From Alterirhizorhabdus solaris (lineage in GTDB: Bacteria; Pseudomonadota; Alphaproteobacteria; Sphingomonadales; Sphingomonadaceae), in the NCBI RefSeq assembly GCF_007785815.1, contig NZ_VNIM01000004.1, positions 46,797 to 110,796 on the forward strand: a DNA stretch of 64,000 nucleotides, in the 5' to 3' direction. This document shows, one piece after another, positions 22,901 through 30,726 of the stretch; the stretch's first letter is position 1; each line of letters begins with the position of its first letter. The position numbers and the translations under genes are program-made. Under the pieces are notes generated by a model. It was not told the DNA's origin. It ran no database searches and saw nothing but the letters and a program-made list of their open reading frames with translations.

Positions 22901-24154
22901 ATGACCGCCGGGATAGACATCACCGACCTGCTGCACCCGGTGCGGACGCCGTTGCAGGAGCAGGTCTTTAGAGACGCCGCCGCCGCCGAAATCGCCTTCG
23001 ATCCCGCTGCGATCCTCGCCGCCGCCCGCGACCAGACCGGCCTCGCCGATTTCGGCGCCGCCGATTTTCACGAGCGGCTGTCTGTCTGGTGCCAGGCGGT
23101 CGAGGAGGATGCGAACGCCTCCGGCGTCACCCGCGTCAACCTGTTCCAGATGATGGTGCGCTATGCCGCCACCCGCCTGCGGGTCGAGGATATGATCAAA
23201 CGTCATCCCGAGATCCTGGACATAGAAATCGAGCAACCGATCATCGTCGCCGGCCTGCCGCGATCGGGTACCACCCATCTGCTCGGGCTGCTCGGCGCCG
23301 ATACCCGCCTGCGGTCGCTGCCGTGGTGGGAGGCGATCGCGCCCGTCCCCGCGACCGACGAGGCGCCGACACCCGACGACGCCAACCCGCGCTGGACGAA
23401 GGCCGAGGCCGGCTGGCGCGCCATGGAGGCGATCCTGCCTTACATGGCGATCATGCATGAGTTCTCGCCCGATCATATCAGCGAGGACATCGAGCTCCAG
23501 GCCATCGACTTCTCCTCCTACCTGCTCGAATGGCTGGCCTATGTGCCGCGCTGGCGCGATTACTACCTCAGCCGCGATCAGGCCGGCACTTACGCCTATC
23601 TGAAGAAAGGCCTTCAGCTTCTCACCTTCCTGAAAGGCCCGAACCGCTGGGTCATCAAATGTCCCCAGCACATGGAGCAGCTGCCCGCGCTCTACCGGAC
23701 TTTTCCCGACGCCACCTTCGTCATCACCCACCGCGATCCGGTCGGTTCGATCCGCTCGCAGCTGACGATGGCGACCTACGCCGCGCGCATGCTCCGCAAC
23801 GCGGTTGATCGCGAAGAGGCCAAGGATTACTGGATTGACCGCTATCGCCGGCTGCTGGAAGCGTGCGTGCGCGACCGCGACGTGTTGCCGCCCGAACAGA
23901 CCCTCGACGTGTATTTTCACGACTGGATCAGGAACCCGGATCCGATCCTGCGCGAAATCTATCGTAAGGCCAAACTGCCGCTGACCGACGAGACGCTGGT
24001 CACGCTCCACGCCTATCTCGAAAAGCATGGCGAGCAGAGCAAGGGCCGGATCGTCTACGATCTGGAGCGCGATTTCGCGATCACCGCGCGCGAGATCCGC
24101 CAGGGTTTCGGTTTTTACTTTGATCGCTTCCCGGCCGAGATCGAGGTGGGCTGA
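22901..24154 (+). CDS. Sulfotransferase-fold protein (PF13469 type)
   Basis: A 417-residue protein with the P-loop-like PAPS motif AGLPRSGTTHLLGLLG (about residues 119-134) and the second binding segment FVITHRDPVGSIRSQ. This layout matches the Sulfotransfer_3 family, common in steroid and aromatic catabolic regions of sphingomonads and actinobacteria, where no sulfonation has generally been shown (established family, unknown role). The ATG at 22901 has GGGAGAG upstream; a much longer open frame here is a high-GC artefact. It is followed by a ferredoxin gene after 79 nt and is divergent from the AraC gene. A related protein lies at 27838-29007. Confidence 0.85.
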   Translation: MTAGIDITDLLHPVRTPLQEQVFRDAAAAEIAFDPAAILAAARDQTGLADFGAADFHERLSVWCQAVEEDANASGVTRVNLFQMMVRYAATRLRVEDMIKRHPEILDIEIEQPIIVAGLPRSGTTHLLGLLGADTRLRSLPWWEAIAPVPATDEAPTPDDANPRWTKAEAGWRAMEAILPYMAIMHEFSPDHISEDIELQAIDFSSYLLEWLAYVPRWRDYYLSRDQAGTYAYLKKGLQLLTFLKGPNRWVIKCPQHMEQLPALYRTFPDATFVITHRDPVGSIRSQLTMATYAARMLRNAVDREEAKDYWIDRYRRLLEACVRDRDVLPPEQTLDVYFHDWIRNPDPILREIYRKAKLPLTDETLVTLHAYLEKHGEQSKGRIVYDLERDFAITAREIRQGFGFYFDRFPAEIEVG

Positions 24155-24233
24155 TCCCCTGCCCGCCGGCAGGTGGCCGGCCGCCATGCCTCACCCACCA
24201 CCCGTGACGAGACCACCATCGAAAGATCACACC

Positions 24234-24551
24234 ATGCCCGAACTGATCGTCGTCACGCGCGAAGGCGAGGAACGCACCCTGTCGGCCGACGTCGGCCTCA
24301 GCGTCATGGAGGTGATCCGCGACGCGGGGATCGACGAGATGCTGGCGCTGTGCGGCGGCTGTTGTTCGTGCGCCACCTGTCACGTTCACGTCGAACCCGG
24401 CTTTTTCGAGAAACTGCCGCCGGTCACCGACGACGAGAGCGATCTGCTCGACGGATCGGATCATCGCGACAGCCAGTCGCGCCTGTCCTGTCAGCTGTTG
24501 ATGAGCGAGGCGCTGAACGGCATGCGGGTGACGCTCGCCAAGGAAGACTGA
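24234..24551 (+). CDS. Adrenodoxin-type [2Fe-2S] ferredoxin
   Basis: A 105-residue ferredoxin. Cluster ligands are in LCGGCCSCATCHVHV (C-x5-C-x2-C) plus a final Cys in SRLSCQLLM, and the N-terminus IVVTREGEERTL is the usual beta-grasp entry. This type serves cytochromes P450 and some Rieske oxygenases. No P450 gene and no ferredoxin reductase gene is visible in the window, so it may donate electrons to the split Rieske oxygenase 5 kb upstream (inference). One extra Cys sits between ligands (CGGCCSC), which is uncommon but does not break the spacing. It is followed after 31 nt by the exported SnoaL protein. Confidence 0.92.
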   Translation: MPELIVVTREGEERTLSADVGLSVMEVIRDAGIDEMLALCGGCCSCATCHVHVEPGFFEKLPPVTDDESDLLDGSDHRDSQSRLSCQLLMSEALNGMRVTLAKED

Positions 24552-24582
24552 TCGTCGCCAGACGAACCAACGGGAGACAGAG

Positions 24583-25563
24583 ATGCGCCGAAACCACCGC
24601 CTGCTGGCGGCCGCCGCGATCGGGGCGGCACTGATCGGCGCCGCGCCCGTGCCCAATTTCAACGACCCCGCCGATGTCGCCGCGATCTTCGCGCTGGAGG
24701 CGAGGATCGCCGGCGAGCTGGACGCCGACCGGCTGATCGCCGACTACGCCGAGGACGCGGTGGTGCTCGACACCTTCACCCCGGGCGTGTTTCGCGGACG
24801 CGCGCAGATCCGCGACGGTTTCGCCACGCAACTGGCGAAGATCCGGTCGCTCGCGCACACCGCGCCCGAGACGATCGTCGCCACCAACGGCACGTTCGGT
24901 TGTGCCGCCATGCAGATCGCCTTCCGGACGGAGATGAAGGACGGCACCCGCTTCACCATGAACCTGCGCCAGCTCGACGCGCTGAAGAAGGTGAACGGGC
25001 GCTGGCAGATCGTCCAGCAACATATCTCGCTGCCGCTCGATCCGAAGACGCAGCGGGCGCTGCTCGACGCCCCGATCCAGCCGCGCACGCTCTCATGGTC
25101 GGCCCGGCCGGTTGAGGCGCCCTCGACCACGCCGGCACAGGCGAAGGCCGAGATTCGGCTATGGATGGACATCGGCGGCGCCTCGCAGGGGCTGGACATG
25201 CTGATGGGCTATTACGGGCCGGGTGACGACCTGCTGGTCTATGACAGCCTTCACCCCCGCGCGCTGATCGGCCGCAAGGAGGTCCGCGGTCATTATGCGG
25301 CGGTGATGAACAGCTACAAGGACATCAAGCTCTCGATGCCGATGTTCGTGGCGGACTCGGATGGCGCGATGGGCGTACAGATCAACACGCAGAACATCAC
25401 GCTAACGCTCAACGACGGCACCGCCAGCAACGTCGCGCTGCGCCAGAGCGATTGCATGCGGCGCATCGGCGGGAAATGGTATTCCTTTCTCGAAATGGTG
25501 TCCTATCCGGTCGATCAGGCGGCGATGAAAGGCATGATGACCGGCCCGGGCGCAGCGGAATAG
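24583..25563 (+). CDS. Exported protein with two SnoaL/NTF2-like domains
   Basis: A 326-residue protein. The N-terminus MRRNHRLLAAAAIGAALIG followed by AAP looks like a Sec signal peptide (cleavage near residue 22). Two SnoaL-like domains follow, about residues 28-150 and 170-310; both start with a long helix and have FRGRAQIRDGF or IGRKEVRGHYAAV after the first strands. Periplasmic tandem NTF2-like proteins may bind or isomerise hydrophobic substrates. GGGAGA precedes the ATG. It is the third gene of the sulfotransferase-fold/ferredoxin run and converges with the Gfo/Idh gene. Function unknown. Confidence 0.82.
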   Translation: MRRNHRLLAAAAIGAALIGAAPVPNFNDPADVAAIFALEARIAGELDADRLIADYAEDAVVLDTFTPGVFRGRAQIRDGFATQLAKIRSLAHTAPETIVATNGTFGCAAMQIAFRTEMKDGTRFTMNLRQLDALKKVNGRWQIVQQHISLPLDPKTQRALLDAPIQPRTLSWSARPVEAPSTTPAQAKAEIRLWMDIGGASQGLDMLMGYYGPGDDLLVYDSLHPRALIGRKEVRGHYAAVMNSYKDIKLSMPMFVADSDGAMGVQINTQNITLTLNDGTASNVALRQSDCMRRIGGKWYSFLEMVSYPVDQAAMKGMMTGPGAAE

Positions 25564-25572
25564 GTCGGCCGT

Positions 25573-26658
25573 TCAGGAACGGGCCGCCGCCTCGATCCCG
25601 TCGAGCAGTTCGTGCAGCCGCACGGCCTCGGCGAAACCGGGGGTTGCGGGCGTGCCCCGGGCGACTGCGTCGGCGAAATGCAGCCATGCCGCGCCGACAT
25701 TCATCGGCGGATTGTTCCGCAAGGTCGCCGGGGTGCGCCAGGCGTCGGCCGGTATTTCCACTGGCTCCAGCTCCCCCGTGGCGGATGTCCGGTAGAGCGT
25801 CAGGTCCGTCATCTGGATGCCCCGCGCACCGGGCGGTCCCTGAATGACGAGGTCGCCGGAATCGCCGCTCACCTCCAGCCACACCCCCGTGCCCGGCGAC
25901 GATGCGCCCGACAGCCGGACCGAGGCGACCACGCCGTTTTCCAGCACCCCGGCCACCAGCACCTGATCGGCCGAGGTCCGCGTGAGGGGCGCGCCCGTCG
26001 CCATCGCGGTCAGATCGCGCAGCCCGGTCTGCACGACGGCCTGCAGCCGGGCGAAGTCGCCGCCGAGTAGCCATGTCAGCGCATCCACGCTGTGGCCGCC
26101 GGGAATACTCAGGAAATGCGCGCCGCTCGCCCGGTCCTGCAGATATTCGGTGCCGGGATAGACCGCCGAAATCCAGTCGCTCGAATGAGTCAGCGCGGCA
26201 CTGCGCGGGGTGCCGATCGCCCCGCTTGCGATCAATGCCCTGGCATGGGCCAGCACCGGCGCGCTGCGCGATTGCAGGCCGACCATATGGACGACCCCCG
26301 CCGCCCGCGCCGCCGAGAGCAGGTCGCGCGCCTCCGCCGTGTCCCGCGCCAGCGGCCATTCGCAATAGACGTGCTTGCCCGCCGCGATCGCTGCCAGCAC
26401 CAGATCGCGATGCGCCGGCACCCGCACGCAGACCGCCACCGCATCCACGTCCGGGTGGGCGATGAGGGCGTGCGGATCGCCGAAGGCGTGCGGAATGCCG
26501 AAGGCGTCGGCGGTCGCCCGCGCCGTCTCCTCGCGTGTCGTGGCGACGGCCACCGCCCGCACGGTATCCAGCGCCGCCAGCGCCGGCAGGTGCGCGCCGA
26601 CCCCCCAGCTGCCCTGAAGATTCGCGCCGATGATGCCGACGCGCAACACGCTTGCCAT
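25573..26658 (-). CDS. Gfo/Idh/MocA-family NAD(P)-dependent oxidoreductase
   Basis: A 361-residue two-domain oxidoreductase. The Rossmann domain begins VLRVGIIGANLQGSWG and has VDAVAVCVRVPAHRD and the family motif HVYCEWPLARD (the usual EKP is EWP, so the conserved Lys is replaced by Trp). The C-terminal domain has the segment GAHFLSIPGGHSVDAL, with a His at the usual substrate position. Loss of the EKP lysine may alter catalysis. The start at 26658 follows AAGGGGAA that overlaps the end of the DUF1214 gene. It is the last of a minus-strand trio: sulfotransferase-fold, DUF1214, Gfo/Idh. The substrate is unknown, but sugars or cyclic polyols are typical. Confidence 0.88.
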   Translation of the reverse strand: MASVLRVGIIGANLQGSWGVGAHLPALAALDTVRAVAVATTREETARATADAFGIPHAFGDPHALIAHPDVDAVAVCVRVPAHRDLVLAAIAAGKHVYCEWPLARDTAEARDLLSAARAAGVVHMVGLQSRSAPVLAHARALIASGAIGTPRSAALTHSSDWISAVYPGTEYLQDRASGAHFLSIPGGHSVDALTWLLGGDFARLQAVVQTGLRDLTAMATGAPLTRTSADQVLVAGVLENGVVASVRLSGASSPGTGVWLEVSGDSGDLVIQGPPGARGIQMTDLTLYRTSATGELEPVEIPADAWRTPATLRNNPPMNVGAAWLHFADAVARGTPATPGFAEAVRLHELLDGIEAAARS

Positions 26659-26659
26659 A

Positions 26660-27838
26660 TCATTCCCCTTCCCAGCGCCGCCTGAGTTGCGCCCCGGTCC
26701 GCCGCCTGCGGAGAGCATCGTCGCGCTCTGCCGGCGTCACCGCCGGCGTATCATGCGGCAGGTGATTGCGCAGCCGGTCCAGCCGTACCGGCGTCAGCAT
26801 CGGCGCGGGGCCGTCGCTCGCCTCGGTCCAGCGTAGCATGATCGCCCCCTCGGTATTGCCGCCGGGATCGAGCCAGTTGGGCACGCCGGGATCATCGAGC
26901 GCGATCACCGCGCGAAACCGGCCGTCGTCGTCGAGCCGAGCCTGACCGCCGTTCAGGCTCGACTGCCAGTTCACCCAGTCGATCGTGTTCCACACCAGAT
27001 CTCCGAGCTGCACGTTCCAGTAGCGCACCCGTGCCGGCAGCGCCGTCTCCAACAGCAGCGCGTAGCCGGGCTCCAGCCGGAACAGACCCTGATAGTAATG
27101 CTGCCCGGTCACGCCACCGCGCCCGGCCCAGTCGTCATGCTCGAAGCGGTTCCATAGCCCCCTGGCCATCCAGTCCCGCACCACGCCCAGCCACAGCCCG
27201 GCATAGCGGCGCGGATAGGCGGCGAGCGCGGCGAGCCGTTCGGCGACCTCCCCGGGGGTGGAGCGGCGATGATGAAGCGGGCGATCGACCCGCTCGATCG
27301 CCACACGGGGATCGCGCCCCCTGCCCCAGTCATACACCGCCTGCCGCATGGTGATCGTCCGCGCGCGGGGGTCGAGCGGGCGCCAGTCGCCGGCCCAGTC
27401 GGTCGGCCGCTCCGCGCTGAGCAACAGCTCGAAGAGACCATCGGCGTCGATCGTCAGCGAGTCACCGTCGATCGATCCGAGCGACGGCCCCAAGGTGTCC
27501 ATCACGCCGAGCCCGCCGGCGACGATATCGAAGAACAGGAACAGTGCGTCGCCGCGCTCGCCGCTGATCCGGTAGGTACCCGCACCGTCCACCGTCGCGG
27601 TGCCGTAGATGAAATCCGGGTTGGTCATGCTGCCGTTGAGCAGATTGTTCACCGCCGGGACGAAATCGGGCCGATCGGGATCGGCGAAGGTGGTGAGGAA
27701 GCCGCCGGACAGCGCGAGAAACAGCAGCCGCAAAGCCTCCTGCTCAAGCGCCGGATTGGCGGGACGCGCGAGCAGGCCAAGCACCTCCTCGGCCTCCGCC
27801 AGCGTCGCCAGATGATCGCGCCAGCCGGGCAGCGCCAT
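26660..27838 (-). CDS. DUF1214 domain-containing protein
   Basis: A 392-residue protein whose C-terminal half matches the DUF1214 pattern: LPARVRYWNVQLGDLVWNT, DDDGRFRAVIALDDPGVPNWLD and GAIMLRWTEAS. The N-terminal half contains YGTATVDGAGTYRISGERGD and FDIVAGGLG. DUF1214 proteins have no established reaction but recur in steroid, bile-acid and aromatic degradation clusters. No signal peptide is seen. Its ATG shares one base with the stop of the sulfotransferase-fold gene (TGATG), and the Gfo/Idh gene starts one base after its stop, so the three proteins are tightly coupled. Confidence 0.82.
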   Translation of the reverse strand: MALPGWRDHLATLAEAEEVLGLLARPANPALEQEALRLLFLALSGGFLTTFADPDRPDFVPAVNNLLNGSMTNPDFIYGTATVDGAGTYRISGERGDALFLFFDIVAGGLGVMDTLGPSLGSIDGDSLTIDADGLFELLLSAERPTDWAGDWRPLDPRARTITMRQAVYDWGRGRDPRVAIERVDRPLHHRRSTPGEVAERLAALAAYPRRYAGLWLGVVRDWMARGLWNRFEHDDWAGRGGVTGQHYYQGLFRLEPGYALLLETALPARVRYWNVQLGDLVWNTIDWVNWQSSLNGGQARLDDDGRFRAVIALDDPGVPNWLDPGGNTEGAIMLRWTEASDGPAPMLTPVRLDRLRNHLPHDTPAVTPAERDDALRRRRTGAQLRRRWEGE

Positions 27839-29007
27839 CACAGATACGCCCGATAGGCCGCGATGTAGTCGGCATAGACCGTGCGGACACGATCCTCGGT
27901 CAAGCCGTAATCGGCGAGTGCATAGACGTGCCGGCCATGCTTGCCGGCGGGATTGTCCGCCACCCAGCGGCCGACGCCCGTCTCCGTCCCGGCGGTAAAG
28001 GGGATGCCGGCGAAGGCATACACGTCGCGCACCGTCGCCAGCGGATCGGCGGCCAGATCACGGTAGCGCAGGTCGTGGATCGGCAGGTCGGGATGCGCGG
28101 CGCGATACGCCATCATCCGCGCCTGCCCGTCGTGCCACAGGTGCAGCAGTTCCTCGCCCAGCGCGGTGCGATCCTGCCGATCGAACGCGGTCGATCGCAG
28201 CACCTCGATCAGCCGGCAGATAGAGGCCATCACCGTCACGGGATCACGATGCGGCTGCACGAACAGCGCATCGGGATAGACGGCGCGCAGTTCGGGCAGG
28301 TGATAGGCGTGTTCCTGCACCTTGAGCACCCATCGGCGGCGCGGGTTGCGCCATGCCAGTTGTTGCAGGAACATCCTGTGGACGCGATAGGCGAAGGTTG
28401 AATCGCCCGCGAGATACCACGGGTAATAATTGGGGATGCGGAACATCGTGAGCGGGTTCAGGCTGCGGAACGACGTTTCGAGGATCATCCCGTCCTCCTG
28501 CGGTATCCACGCGCCGATCGGATGGGCCTTCAGCATGTCGGCCCATTTGCCGGTGAAGGTGGCGGCGACGTAATCGTCGAATGCCCGCGCGCGCGGGTCG
28601 CTCGCATAGGTCGCGGCGTCGGGCGGTGGCGAGGGTTGCGCCACCTCCCACGACATCGGCGTGCGGACGCCGGGATCGGCGCCGATCAGGGCGTGCAGCA
28701 GGCTGGTGCCGCAGCGGGGCAGGCCGAGGATGAACACCGGCCGCTCGATCCGCACGTCGGCGATTTCGGGGAAACGCAGGCGATCGGCGGCGACGGCGGC
28801 AAGCCGGCGCAGATGATCGCGGAACATCGCGATCGCCCCGGCACGCCCCCCGGCGTTCAGGCCGCGCTCGGCCGCCAGCGCCCCCAGCATCGCATCGAGG
28901 CCGGGGCGCACGCCCTCGCGCAGGGCCGTCGGCAGCGAAACCTCGGCCAGCAGCGTATCGGCCCCCGGGACATCGCCCGGCACATCGTGAATCTGGATCG
29001 TCGCCAT
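27838..29007 (-). CDS. Sulfotransferase-fold protein (PF13469 type)
   Basis: A 389-residue protein with FILGLPRCGTSLLHALIG (PAPS 5'-phosphosulfate loop, about residues 93-110) and FVQPHRDPVTVMASI (3'-phosphate segment). The overall order resembles the protein at 22901-24154, including a long helical insertion with SFRSLNPLTMFRIPNYYPWY between the motifs. The start at 29007 has GGAGGAGAG upstream; the longer open frame extends into the divergent SDR region without homology. It is first in a coupled trio with DUF1214 and Gfo/Idh genes. No sulfate-activation genes are visible nearby, so a non-sulfotransferase role is possible. Confidence 0.85.
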   Translation of the reverse strand: MATIQIHDVPGDVPGADTLLAEVSLPTALREGVRPGLDAMLGALAAERGLNAGGRAGAIAMFRDHLRRLAAVAADRLRFPEIADVRIERPVFILGLPRCGTSLLHALIGADPGVRTPMSWEVAQPSPPPDAATYASDPRARAFDDYVAATFTGKWADMLKAHPIGAWIPQEDGMILETSFRSLNPLTMFRIPNYYPWYLAGDSTFAYRVHRMFLQQLAWRNPRRRWVLKVQEHAYHLPELRAVYPDALFVQPHRDPVTVMASICRLIEVLRSTAFDRQDRTALGEELLHLWHDGQARMMAYRAAHPDLPIHDLRYRDLAADPLATVRDVYAFAGIPFTAGTETGVGRWVADNPAGKHGRHVYALADYGLTEDRVRTVYADYIAAYRAYL

Positions 29008-29119
29008 CGTCTCTCCTCCGCCTGCGAGCCTAGGGTGAGGCGGGCCGCGCGCTACCCGCCCGACGACAGGTGAGCCGGCCACGGCCGCGTGAAAGGACGC
29101 CGGGAACGAGGAGAGTCCG

Positions 29120-29902
29120 TTGCCGCCATCGCTGCACACCATGTTCGGCCTCCCGGGTCGCGCCGCCATCGTCACCGGCGCGGGGCAAGGCATGGGCGAG
29201 GCGATCGCGCGGCTGTTCGCCAGCGTCGGCGCGGCTGTCGCCATATGCGACATCAAGGCGGTCGAGGCGGACGCGGTGGCGCGATCGATCGTCGCGACCG
29301 GTGGCACAGCATACGCCTTCGCCGTGGACATGGCGGACGAGGCGCAAGTCGTCGCGATGATGGTGGACGCTCGGAAAGCCCTCGGCCGTCTCGACATTCT
29401 GGTCAACTGCGCCGGATTACAGGACCGCAACTACCTCGAAGACACGACCACGCCCTTCTGGGACAGGATGATGGCGGTCAATCTGCGCGGCCCGATGATC
29501 GCCACGCGCGAGGCGGTGGCGGTGATGCGGGCGGACGGAACGCGCGGGCGCATCGTCAACATCGCCTCGAACAGCGCCTTCCACGCGATGGCACCCAGCC
29601 TGCTGGCCTATTCCACCTCGAAGGCCGCCGTCGCCGGGCTGACCCGCGCCACCGCGATGGAAGTGGTGAAGGACGGCATCACGGTGAACGCGGTCTGCCC
29701 CGGCAATACCGCGACGCCGGGGCAGATGACCTCGACCGGCCCGGCCTTTTCGCCCGAGCGGATCGCCGCCTTCATGCCGCCGATCGGCCGGCAGGGCACA
29801 GCCGGCGACGTCGCTGCCGCGGTACTTTATCTGGCGGGCGACGCGGCGGGCTTCATCACCGGGCAGACGCTGGTGGTGGATGGTGGCCAACTGAACTGCT
29901 GA
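29120..29902 (+). CDS. Short-chain dehydrogenase/reductase (SDR)
   Basis: A 260-residue SDR with TGAGQGMGEAIARLF, NCAG, and active site YSTSK; an Asp after strand 2 (CDIKAVEAD) suggests NAD+. The likely start is a TTG at 29120 with GAGGAG 8 nt upstream; an ATG seven codons later (29141) is possible. The segment NTATPGQMTSTGPAFSPERI is an unusual, extended substrate loop. It is divergent from the sulfotransferase-fold gene and followed after 49 nt by the phosphatase gene. Confidence 0.88.
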   Translation: MPPSLHTMFGLPGRAAIVTGAGQGMGEAIARLFASVGAAVAICDIKAVEADAVARSIVATGGTAYAFAVDMADEAQVVAMMVDARKALGRLDILVNCAGLQDRNYLEDTTTPFWDRMMAVNLRGPMIATREAVAVMRADGTRGRIVNIASNSAFHAMAPSLLAYSTSKAAVAGLTRATAMEVVKDGITVNAVCPGNTATPGQMTSTGPAFSPERIAAFMPPIGRQGTAGDVAAAVLYLAGDAAGFITGQTLVVDGGQLNC

Positions 29903-29951
29903 CCACGCCGACGGGCGCTCCGCTTCCTCCCCCCACATTGCGAGTCTCGCC

Positions 29952-30716
29952 ATGACCGAAGCCCTGTCCAAACTCAATTTCCGCGATATCGGCGGCCTGC
30001 TCGCAGCAGGCGGGGTGGTGCGTCACGGCATCCTCTACCGTTCCGAAGGGCCGGCCAGCTTCGCGCCCGCCCATCGCGACGAACTGGCCGCGATGGGCAT
30101 CCGCCTCGTCTGCGACCTGCGCGCCGGCAGCGAGCGCGACAAAGACCCCAACGACTGGACGACGACCGCCCGGCTGATGAACCTCGACATCACCGCCGAC
30201 CTGCGCGTCGCCACCAACGAAGGCTGGAAGACGCTGCAACATGATCCGACGCTGGCGGCGGCACGGGCGGCGCTCATGGTCAACTACGGCTCGATGCCGG
30301 CGGCGATCCGCCCGCATCTGAAACCGTTGATCGAGGCGATCGTCGCGGGGGAGACGCCGGTGCTGATCCACTGCACCGCCGGCAAGGACCGCACCGGCGT
30401 GCTGGTGGCGTTGCTGCTCACCGCGCTCGGCGTGCCGCACGATGTCGTGGTGGCTGATTATCGTCGATCGGACGTGTTCGGCAAAAACCTGCGTTTGCGC
30501 GGCGGTATTCACGAACAGTTCGAGGAAACCTTCGGCTTCCGCCCCGGAGAGGCGCTGATCGACGCGATGGTCGGCGTCGATGTGGACTTCCTCGATGCCG
30601 CGCTGGCGGCGGCGGCGCGCGATCACGGCGACATCGCGGGCTACTTCGTCGCTGCCGGCGTGGACGGGCCACTGTTCGACCGCTTCCGCACGACGATGGT
30701 GGCGGAAGCGGGTTGA
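29952..30716 (+). CDS. Tyrosine/dual-specificity phosphatase-like protein
   Basis: A 254-residue protein of the bacterial Y_phosphatase3 type. The P-loop is HCTAGKDRTGV (CX5R, about residues 141-151); an N-terminal NFRDIGGLLAAGGVVRHGILYRS is the family signature, and LVCDLRAGSER carries the structural Arg. Such enzymes remove phosphate from proteins, phosphoinositides or small molecules. In a catabolic region that also holds two APH-fold kinases, a small-molecule phosphatase is conceivable (inference). It follows the SDR and converges with the aldehyde dehydrogenase, only 10 nt between stops. Confidence 0.87.
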   Translation: MTEALSKLNFRDIGGLLAAGGVVRHGILYRSEGPASFAPAHRDELAAMGIRLVCDLRAGSERDKDPNDWTTTARLMNLDITADLRVATNEGWKTLQHDPTLAAARAALMVNYGSMPAAIRPHLKPLIEAIVAGETPVLIHCTAGKDRTGVLVALLLTALGVPHDVVVADYRRSDVFGKNLRLRGGIHEQFEETFGFRPGEALIDAMVGVDVDFLDAALAAAARDHGDIAGYFVAAGVDGPLFDRFRTTMVAEAG

Positions 30717-30726
30717 GCCACCGGCG

